A stretch of DNA of 64,000 bases from contig NZ_FOEN01000001.1 in assembly GCF_900110675.1 (NCBI RefSeq), positions 394,318-458,317 of the forward strand, read 5' to 3'. The position numbers were made by a program, and so were the translations under genes. Of this stretch, positions 1 through 6,003 are shown one piece after another (position 1 is the first letter of the stretch; each line of letters starts with the position of its first letter). The stretch comes from Ignavigranum ruoffiae. Its GTDB lineage: Bacteria > Bacillota > Bacilli > Lactobacillales > Aerococcaceae. The notes beneath the pieces are model-generated. The model was not told where the DNA came from and searched no databases. It saw only the letters and a program-made list of their open reading frames with translations.

Positions 1-1
1 C

Positions 2-175
2 TTTGGTAACTATCAGGTGATCCGAGAAAACCATCACCCGGCATTATTATTAGAATTAGGTTATCTATCTAACGCGGAAGACTTACGCACCGTCCAACAA
101 AAAGACTTCAACGATAAAGTCTACCAGGCAATTATAAATGGCCTCGATAACTATCTTAAATTACGCCAACCTTAA
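2..175 (+). CDS. N-acetylmuramoyl-L-alanine amidase, C-terminal fragment (cut by window edge)
   Basis: An open frame runs in from the left edge and stops with TAA at 173-175, giving the last 57 residues. The segment HHPALLLELGYLSN matches the end of zinc-dependent Amidase_3 domains, where the Glu of the ELGYLSN-type motif is catalytic. The protein should cleave the amide bond between MurNAc and the stem peptide outside the cell. The rest of the protein, including any signal peptide, lies outside the window. It converges on the peptide operon to its right, with only 36 bases between stop codons and no clear terminator. The family call is good; the specific gene is not determinable. Confidence 0.8.
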   Translation, partial: FGNYQVIRENHHPALLLELGYLSNAEDLRTVQQKDFNDKVYQAIINGLDNYLKLRQP

Positions 176-211
176 TGGCTTGAAAGAACTTTTATTATTC
201 TTACCTTCAAA

Positions 212-985
212 TTAATTAGCAGAACAATAATGTTGAAGACCTTTTTCCCACATAATTTTTACAAGCTTAAATAATACTATGTCGAATACCCCGATGAAAA
301 TAAAATATAAATAATTCACTTCTCCCTGTATTATTAAAACGGGAGTATTGACTACCAATAATAGAGGAATAATCCAGGATAATAGAAATCTAATACTTGA
401 TGGATATATCGACATAGGCCGAGTTGAAAAATCAAAAAGTTCTTCTGGAATTCCCTGAACAGATTCCACCCTTTCAAACCAAAAAGAAAAACTGACAGCA
501 ATTTGATTCAACAAAAAAAGAGTAAAAACACCTATAATAATTGATAGTACGTACATTAATAAATGCAATAAATTAATAGGATATTTTGAAATTAAATATA
601 GATCAAAGATTGATACAACAATAAGATTAATTATACTCCCAACATCTATTCGAAAAAAAATATAGTAGTAAAATGAATTTATCGGTCGAACTAAAGAATA
701 ATCCAATTCCCCCTCAATAATAGCTTCGGACAAATGTTCATGTGCAGAAATAAAGATAAACTGGTAAATGTAATTTATTAGATTAGCACTAGTGACTAAT
801 AAAAAATAATCAGTCTTCGACCACCCTAACAACAAATCAATTTCTTCAAAATAAATTATTCCTGCTATTATCTCAATAGAAAAAAAGACAAGACCGACTG
901 TTGCTGTTATTAATGCAGTTGTTTTATAAATGAAAAATTCTTGAAGGCTTTGCTTTACAAATTGTAAATACAATTTTAAATTCAT
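212..985 (-). CDS. ABC-2 type permease, second subunit of RiPP-cluster exporter
   Basis: A 257-residue integral membrane protein with about six hydrophobic segments and no ATPase motif. Length, segment pattern and position beside the other permease fit the COG3694 ABC-2 permease type, which pairs with COG4587 and COG4586 proteins. Its start overlaps the stop of the upstream permease by one base (TAATG), so translation is probably coupled. It is the last gene of the leftward operon that begins with the candidate precursor. I infer that it forms half of the membrane channel exporting the modified peptide, or conferring self-protection. The substrate cannot be read from sequence. Confidence 0.75.
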   Translation of the reverse strand: MNLKLYLQFVKQSLQEFFIYKTTALITATVGLVFFSIEIIAGIIYFEEIDLLLGWSKTDYFLLVTSANLINYIYQFIFISAHEHLSEAIIEGELDYSLVRPINSFYYYIFFRIDVGSIINLIVVSIFDLYLISKYPINLLHLLMYVLSIIIGVFTLFLLNQIAVSFSFWFERVESVQGIPEELFDFSTRPMSIYPSSIRFLLSWIIPLLLVVNTPVLIIQGEVNYLYFIFIGVFDIVLFKLVKIMWEKGLQHYCSAN

Positions 986-1764
986 TATGCCCCCATCCCT
1001 TCATATTTTTTTAATCCCTTAGAAAAACTCCAATGATATATAATTATTAAAATAAATATCCAAGCCATTACAATCTTGATATTTAATAATGCTTCTCCAA
1101 AATCAAGCTTTTCTTGGATAAACAATGCATACTGATAAGAAGTCATCGCAAAGGGATTATATTTAATATAGGAAAATACTGAGTTTGGGAATATATTTAA
1201 AGGAAATAAAAAACCACCAAAAAGCATATATATAGAATTAATGAGTGGTCTTAATGGCCAAATGTGTATTAAGAAGAAACCTAAGTTTCCAATTGTTGTC
1301 ATTAAAAGGTAAAACATTGGTAATATTAATAAAGAATAGAACCATAATAATATACTATAAGAGAATGAATATCCATTATTGTAAAGAAAAAAAGGTAAAA
1401 AAAATAATAATAATATGAAAAACAATTTTTTTCCAATAAATATCCAAAATCCTTCATATAAGATGGATACTGGTCTTATCAACTTGGTAGATAGTCTTCC
1501 AGTTTTAACCAACATCCCTGTTCTTAACGACTCAGCGGAAGAAAAAATTATTGAAGAGCCATTGGTTAGTAATAAGTACCAGAACATTTCTGATAAAGAA
1601 AAACCTGCAATAATAGTTTCGTCTGTACTGGCATAAATCGCATTCCAAGTAAAAATTGATAAAATGGTAGAAATCAAGATAGATACGATTCCTACAAAAA
1701 AATTGGTTTTATAAGTAATGCTCGCATAAAATTGATTGAGAGCTATAATAATATATTTCTTCAC
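985..1764 (-). CDS. ABC-2 type permease, first subunit of RiPP-cluster exporter
   Basis: A 259-residue protein with about six membrane segments, resembling the COG4587 permease type. It starts inside the end of the ATPase gene (4-base ATGA-type overlap at 1761-1764) and ends by overlapping the next permease by one base. The three genes are therefore tightly coupled, as expected for one transporter. No peptidase domain is attached, so this transporter would not itself remove a leader peptide, unlike C39-peptidase exporters of many bacteriocins. Transport direction is inferred from the ATPase family and from the operon. Confidence 0.75.
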   Translation of the reverse strand: MKKYIIIALNQFYASITYKTNFFVGIVSILISTILSIFTWNAIYASTDETIIAGFSLSEMFWYLLLTNGSSIIFSSAESLRTGMLVKTGRLSTKLIRPVSILYEGFWIFIGKKLFFILLLFFLPFFLYNNGYSFSYSILLWFYSLLILPMFYLLMTTIGNLGFFLIHIWPLRPLINSIYMLFGGFLFPLNIFPNSVFSYIKYNPFAMTSYQYALFIQEKLDFGEALLNIKIVMAWIFILIIIYHWSFSKGLKKYEGMGA

Positions 1765-2720
1765 AAATTATCACTCTCCATACTAAACACTTTAAATATA
1801 ACATCTTCAAAAGATGTTATTTCTCTGTTTATAGAATATATATTGCTTAAAGACAAATCATCTAATATTTTTAAAAAATCTGAGTTTGACACTTCAATTG
1901 TATCTTTAGATAATTGATAATAATGAGTAAATTTCTCAGGAATTTTATTAAAAAATTTGATAATAATTTTTTCTGAAGCACTATATTTCTTAACGATATC
2001 TTTAAGGCTACTGTCCTCAAAAATCTTTCCCTGATTTAAAATTACGACCCTGTCACATAATGACTCTATATCTTTCATATTATGGGAAGTCAACAAGATT
2101 GTTATCCCTTTTTCGTGATTAATTTTTTTTAAGAAAGAATGTATAGCATACTGACTAGTAATGTCTAACCCAATAGTTGGTTCGTCTAAATATAGTATTC
2201 TTGGCATATGTATCAAAGCGCACATCAATTCAAATTTTATTCTTTCTCCTAAAGACAGTTTTCTTACTGGAATATTAATTTTGCTTTCAAGGTTTAATAA
2301 AATAAGCATTTCAGAAATATTTTTTTTGAATTTAAAATCATCAATCTCATATATTACTTGTAACATTTTTAAAGTATCTATAGCTGGTAAATCCCAAATC
2401 AATTGACTTTTTTGACCTATTAAAACACCTATATTTTTTAAATAATCTCTTTCTCTAAGATAAGGTATCATTTTATTACAATAAACTTTTCCCTGAGTCG
2501 GAGCTAGTATTCCCGTTAATATTTTTATCAAAGTTGTCTTTCCTGCACCATTTTTTCCCAAAATACCAACAATCTCGCCACTTGAAATCGACATTGATAG
2601 ATCATCTAACGCTATTTTTTCAAATTTATTTCTTTTTTTTAAATCTCTCAATGTGCCTAAAAGGCCAACCTCTTTTTTAAAAGACGTATATTTATAGGTT
2701 AAATTATTAATCGATATCAT
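1761..2720 (-). CDS. ABC transporter ATP-binding subunit of RiPP-cluster exporter (COG4586-like)
   Basis: A 319-residue cytoplasmic ATPase. Walker A is GKNGAGKTT (about residue 55), the signature motif is LSLGER, Walker B with the catalytic Glu is ILYLDEPTIGLD, and the switch His is in TSHNMKD. The N-terminal stretch before Walker A (about 30 extra residues, YKYTSFKKEVGLLGTL) and the later IGVLIGQKSQLIWDLP segment are typical of COG4586 ATPases that work with COG4587 and COG3694 permeases. The start overlaps the UPF0489 gene by 14 bases, with a GGGAG-type ribosome site. It should power export of the cluster product or act in immunity. Confidence 0.85.
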   Translation of the reverse strand: MISINNLTYKYTSFKKEVGLLGTLRDLKKRNKFEKIALDDLSMSISSGEIVGILGKNGAGKTTLIKILTGILAPTQGKVYCNKMIPYLRERDYLKNIGVLIGQKSQLIWDLPAIDTLKMLQVIYEIDDFKFKKNISEMLILLNLESKINIPVRKLSLGERIKFELMCALIHMPRILYLDEPTIGLDITSQYAIHSFLKKINHEKGITILLTSHNMKDIESLCDRVVILNQGKIFEDSSLKDIVKKYSASEKIIIKFFNKIPEKFTHYYQLSKDTIEVSNSDFLKILDDLSLSNIYSINREITSFEDVIFKVFSMESDNL

Positions 2721-3528
2721 AATATTCTCCCTCTAACTTAGCTTTCAAATAATTAATTATTTGATTTGCTAAATCTTGATCCATATATCCACTAATAACA
2801 GATTTGCATATAACAATTAAGTCAATATTTTTTCTTTCTTCTAATATTTTCTGTATTAAGATATCTAGTTTCGATATAATAATTGATATATTAGGCTTTT
2901 TTTTACTTTTCTTAGGAAATTCATAAATAGATAAAAAATATTTTCCATCATATTTTTCCATTTTACAACGCTGGCCATAGGATAATCGCAAAGTATGATA
3001 TTTGTTTCTATAAAAATCAATATACTCTTCTTTTGTCACTTCAACAGTTACTGATTCACCCTTAAAATCATTACACCAAAAAAAATCTAAGTCAATAGAA
3101 ACACAAATAATTTCATCTCTAAAACTTAACAAATGATGTAACTCAGAGGACAAAAAAATTATTTCTTTGTCTGAAGTTTTCTTAGTTGAGAGACTTAATT
3201 TTGTATATGGATAATAATCATTATTTTCTATAAGCGAGACAAAGAAATTTCTATTAATTTTTTCATTATTTACCCACACAAGTTTTTTTATTATTCCTAA
3301 ATAGAATAAAAATATAATATAATCACTTACTCTTAGTGATGAATATACAATCTTTTTCAAACTTTTTTCTGTGACAAAATTATCATTTACTTTAAGACTA
3401 TCTAAATTTAACAGAGGAGAAAATAAATCAGAATGATTATCATAATTTATTACTGTTATTTTAGAATTCAGGCCATATCTTCTGAATAATTCGAGTACTA
3501 ATTCATGATGCTCTTCAATAATTACCAT
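2707..3528 (-). CDS. UPF0489-family protein, candidate peptide arginase (Arg to Orn)
   Basis: A 273-residue soluble protein. It shows the UPF0489 pattern in order: EEHHE (residues 5-9), DNHSD (30-34, an arginase-type DxHxD metal site), SIDLDFF (145-150, the second Asp-rich metal motif) and a late ISGYMDQD segment. UPF0489 members studied in RiPP pathways (OspR type) hydrolyse peptidyl arginine to ornithine plus urea with Mn. It lies 12 bases after the YcaO gene, with its own AGGAG site, and overlaps the exporter ATPase. I infer that it modifies the peptide encoded at 4880-5059, whose C-terminal part has a single Arg (R50). Family assignment is good; activity is unproven. Confidence 0.75.
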   Translation of the reverse strand: MVIIEEHHELVLELFRRYGLNSKITVINYDNHSDLFSPLLNLDSLKVNDNFVTEKSLKKIVYSSLRVSDYIIFLFYLGIIKKLVWVNNEKINRNFFVSLIENNDYYPYTKLSLSTKKTSDKEIIFLSSELHHLLSFRDEIICVSIDLDFFWCNDFKGESVTVEVTKEEYIDFYRNKYHTLRLSYGQRCKMEKYDGKYFLSIYEFPKKSKKKPNISIIISKLDILIQKILEERKNIDLIVICKSVISGYMDQDLANQIINYLKAKLEGEYYDID

Positions 3529-3540
3529 AATAAAACTCCT

Positions 3541-4695
3541 CTAAATTTCTGATGGAATTAAATAGCAACCGTTCATAATAGCTTGAAAATTATCAGTTCC
3601 TGGAATAAACACTTTGATCGCATAAAGATTATTTTTATTATAGACAATATTAAAATAAAAATTAAAGTCTGCTTTTTTTAAATACATGGTCATTTTATCA
3701 TATATTACATTTAAATTATTTACCGAAACGGAATCTCCGATTGTTTTGATTAAATTTGTTTTTTTATAATCTTTTTCACAAAAATTATGAAATAAAATGT
3801 TCATATAAATTTGGTTGTTATTAAATTTCTGTAACGTAAGTAAATCCATGCTGAAATCTGCCTCATCCATTATTGAATAACATTGAAAAATTTCCATCAA
3901 CGCTCTTTCAATCGCATACTCAGCAAATATCGAACTTCCCGAGCCTCTTAGAGGAAGCGGAAATTTTGAATGCTTTGCAAATGCATAATATGTATTTATC
4001 CCATCAACAGTTGTTATATCAAATACGGTAATTTCAGAACCGATTGATTCTTCAATATTTTTCCATAGTTTAACGAGGTTAACTGGGAGCGATAACATAG
4101 AGATATTCTTCAATTTTAATTCTTTTCTTATAAAATAGTTTTTATAAAGCTGTGAAACCGAATGCCTCTCAACTACCTCATTTATAGCATGTATAATTGC
4201 TTCTTCAAATCCTACACCGCAAGCCAAACCGTTATTAGAACAATATTTTCTCAAAAATCTTAGCCCTCTTGGTGGTTTATGATTGGGATTTATTAAAAAA
4301 GCTGGATAGTATATGACTTTATTTTCTTGTTCATTTTTAAATTCATAACAATCAATTTTATTCTCATATTTTTTCTTTTTAATTAGTTTTAAAGGGACAT
4401 CATATTTTAACTTAATATCTCCTTCCAGAATAGAATTCAAGCTTATTGGAGTTGTTGTCATATTCATATTTTCGAATAATGAATGTTCGATAGTTTCAAA
4501 AATTGCACTAATGATTGCTTGTTGAGATACACCTTTTCCAGCAGCAAACGGGATTTTTTCATTATCTGTTACTTTTATTACCGTACAAAATTTACCACAT
4601 TTGAAATTTTCCATATTTATTGTCAAATTTAATTTTTTTAGCATTTCTTTACCTAGAACCAAAGACTTATTCTGATCAATATGTCTTTCATACAA
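3541..4695 (-). CDS. Standalone YcaO-domain enzyme (ATP-dependent peptide backbone modification)
   Basis: YcaO enzymes activate a backbone amide with ATP to form azolines, thioamides or amidines. Numbered from an upstream GTG, the protein has GKGVSQQA.SAIFETIE (56-73), NGLACGVGFEEAI..E..ER (158-180) and GSGSSIFAEYAIERALMEIFQ (254-274), which are the three Glu-rich ATP/Mg motifs. I prefer the TTG start at 4695: AGGAGG lies 8 bases upstream of it, whereas the GTG at 4704 overlaps that site. The protein is about 384 residues and covers only the YcaO fold. It has no fused E1-like or peptide-binding domain, and it ends in PSEI, without the proline-rich tail common in azoline-forming members. The chemistry is open. 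Confidence 0.88.
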   Translation of the reverse strand: MYERHIDQNKSLVLGKEMLKKLNLTINMENFKCGKFCTVIKVTDNEKIPFAAGKGVSQQAIISAIFETIEHSLFENMNMTTTPISLNSILEGDIKLKYDVPLKLIKKKKYENKIDCYEFKNEQENKVIYYPAFLINPNHKPPRGLRFLRKYCSNNGLACGVGFEEAIIHAINEVVERHSVSQLYKNYFIRKELKLKNISMLSLPVNLVKLWKNIEESIGSEITVFDITTVDGINTYYAFAKHSKFPLPLRGSGSSIFAEYAIERALMEIFQCYSIMDEADFSMDLLTLQKFNNNQIYMNILFHNFCEKDYKKTNLIKTIGDSVSVNNLNVIYDKMTMYLKKADFNFYFNIVYNKNNLYAIKVFIPGTDNFQAIMNGCYLIPSEI

Positions 4696-4816
4696 GATAC
4701 TCACCTCCTAGAAAGTAATTAGTACTGGTAATATATAACAAGTTTGAATTAGTCATTTAGTCTTTAAAATAATTTTTCTAAGGAGTAGCATTTATTTTTC
4801 TTTATCATATTAATAA

Positions 4817-4857
4817 AACACATATGAAAAGATACATATCCTCATTTCATATGTGTT
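4817..4857 (-). terminator. Hairpin between candidate precursor and ycaO (attenuator/partial terminator)
   Basis: A perfect 13-base inverted repeat, AACACATATGAAA (4817-4829) and TTTCATATGTGTT (4845-4857), encloses a 15-base loop. Reading leftward, the stem is followed by TTTTATTAAT. It starts 23 bases after the small gene's stop and lies about 120 bases before ycaO. Such a stem with a short, imperfect U-run would let some polymerase through, giving more precursor than enzyme mRNA, or would protect the precursor mRNA's 3' end. The structure is seen; the role is inferred. Confidence 0.6.
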
Positions 4858-4879
4858 ATAAAATTGAAATACTTAGAAT

Positions 4880-5059
4880 TTATTTTAATGGGTTAATAAT
4901 TTTTTTATTTCTAGTCTTTGAATTTGTAATAAATTCAGATGTAAGTTCTTTAATAATGTTTTCATCATCGAAAAAAGCACATAATACTTCTAATTCAGAG
5001 TCATCTAAAACAAAAGGATATTCTTTATCAACATTTATCTCAGTTCTTCTTCTTCCCAT
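4880..5059 (-). CDS. Candidate RiPP precursor peptide, 59 aa
   Basis: A small leftward gene: ATG at 5059-5057, TAA at 4882-4880. AAAGGAGGG ends six bases before the ATG, the strongest ribosome site in this cluster. It begins MGRRRTEINV, continues with an acidic-hydrophobic stretch (residues 18-43, including LDDSELEVLCAFFDDENI) and ends in a basic, polar tail (T45, N46, S47, K48, T49, R50, NKK, then IINPLK). An acidic leader and a polar C-terminal core are typical of RiPP precursors. The tail offers Thr/Ser for YcaO chemistry and one Arg for the UPF0489 enzyme; the only Cys (C27) lies in the presumed leader. It heads the operon. I recognise no named precursor family, and the cleavage site is unknown. 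Confidence 0.7.
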   Translation of the reverse strand: MGRRRTEINVDKEYPFVLDDSELEVLCAFFDDENIIKELTSEFITNSKTRNKKIINPLK

Positions 5060-5447
5060 AATATCCCTCCTTTCTCGTCGAATACGAATAATTCTGTAAT
5101 TTCAATAACTAGTCGATATCATGTAAATATATCATTATAAAATTTAACGTAATAGCAATATACATATCATTCTATTTTAATATTTCTTATCTATTTTTAT
5201 TATAATCTTATTTAGAAATTAATCAAACCAAATCATTTGAAACTTTCCATTTTAATATAGAAACTTCTATTTCTGAAAACAATATAAATATATGAAATAG
5301 TTTTTACTACAAAAAGATTTAGGACACATCAGTCTACCTATAAAAATAATAGATATTCTTCAAAGTTCTCGATTGACCAATAATATCTATGGCTTGCAAA
5401 ATGTATGTCCAACAACAAAGGTTCAATTTATACGATAAAAACAAAAT
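5060..5447. other. AT-rich intergenic region upstream of the RiPP operon
   Basis: About 390 bases with no convincing gene on either strand; I found no further ribosome site followed by a small reading frame. It holds the candidate operon promoter and a long AT-rich leader. The composition is like the adjacent cluster and unlike the housekeeping DNA to the right, so the boundary of the AT-rich segment lies close to the dtd terminator. Confidence 0.6.
5199..5226 (-). promoter_or_regulatory. Candidate promoter of the RiPP operon
   Basis: Reading leftward, TTGATT (5226-5221) and a perfect TATAAT (5204-5199) are separated by 16 bases. Transcription would start near 5192, leaving an AT-rich leader of about 130 bases before the precursor ATG. 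A second TATAAT (5139-5134) lacks a convincing -35. In such AT-rich DNA, chance matches are common. Confidence 0.4.
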
Positions 5448-5485
5448 AAAAGGTGTCAGTGGATGTTTCTCACTGGCACCTTTTT
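5448..5485 (-). terminator. Rho-independent terminator after dtd
   Basis: GGTGTCAGTG (5452-5461) pairs with CACTGGCACC (5471-5480) with one G-U, flanked by A-rich and T-rich runs. Read leftward it is followed by TTTTATTTTG, so it ends the rel-dtd operon; the T5 on the other side could make it work both ways. Confidence 0.85.
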
Positions 5486-5539
5486 GATGGCTAGAATATT
5501 TATAAAATGATAAAGATAAAAGGATTATGATTGCAAATA

Positions 5540-5992
5540 CTATAAATCTTTTTGTTTAGAATCCAAGATAATCGTCATTGGTCCATTATTGCTGATATCC
5601 ACTTGCATCGTGGCGCCAAATTCTCCGGTTTCGACATGGTGACCTTTGTCAACTAATTGTTGATTAAATAATTGATATAAGTCTTGGGCCAAGGCTGGAT
5701 CAGCAGCTCGAACAAAGCTGGGTCGGTTGCCTTTGCGCGTGTTAGCATAGAGGGTAAATTGACTTATCGACAAGATTTCACCCTCAATATCTTTTAAAGA
5801 TAAATTGGTCTTTCCCTCTGCATCTTCGAAAATTCTTAATTGACTAATCTTTCGTACCAGGTATTCAACGTCTTCTGGCCCATCCTCTTGGCAAACACCA
5901 ACCAGGACGACCATCCCTTTAGAAATCTGGCCAATCACCCTTTGATCGACCGATACTTTACTGGCTAAACTACTCTGAATGACTGCTCGCAC
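5540..5992 (-). CDS. dtd: D-aminoacyl-tRNA deacylase
   Basis: A 150-residue homodimeric cytoplasmic enzyme that hydrolyses D-amino acids (and mischarged Gly) from tRNA. Both active-site motifs are present: SQFTLYANTRKGNRPSF (the SQFTL motif near residue 77) and NNGPMTIILDS near the C-terminus (the cross-subunit Gly-Pro motif). Length is normal. The start is GTG; AAGGAGG lies seven bases upstream and overlaps the end of rel, so the two genes are translationally linked, 11 bases apart. Rel plus dtd is a widespread Firmicutes gene order. It is the last gene of the operon before a strong terminator. Confidence 0.95.
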   Translation of the reverse strand: MRAVIQSSLASKVSVDQRVIGQISKGMVVLVGVCQEDGPEDVEYLVRKISQLRIFEDAEGKTNLSLKDIEGEILSISQFTLYANTRKGNRPSFVRAADPALAQDLYQLFNQQLVDKGHHVETGEFGATMQVDISNNGPMTIILDSKQKDL

Positions 5993-6003
5993 CTTATGCC
6001 TCC

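Noticed and set aside
1415..1636. A 73-codon plus-strand frame inside the permease gene
   Set aside because: It lies wholly inside a membrane-protein gene on the other strand, with no ribosome site and no recognisable product.
212..2720. Reading the exporter as a stand-alone drug or sodium efflux system
   Set aside because: The genes overlap each other and the UPF0489 gene, and share one promoter region with the precursor and YcaO, so membership of the peptide operon is the simpler reading. Substrate remains unproven.
4824..5099. A 91-codon plus-strand frame beginning MKRYISSFHM over the candidate precursor
   Set aside because: It has no ribosome site, begins inside the hairpin, and is antisense to the minus-strand gene that has a strong AAAGGAGGG site.
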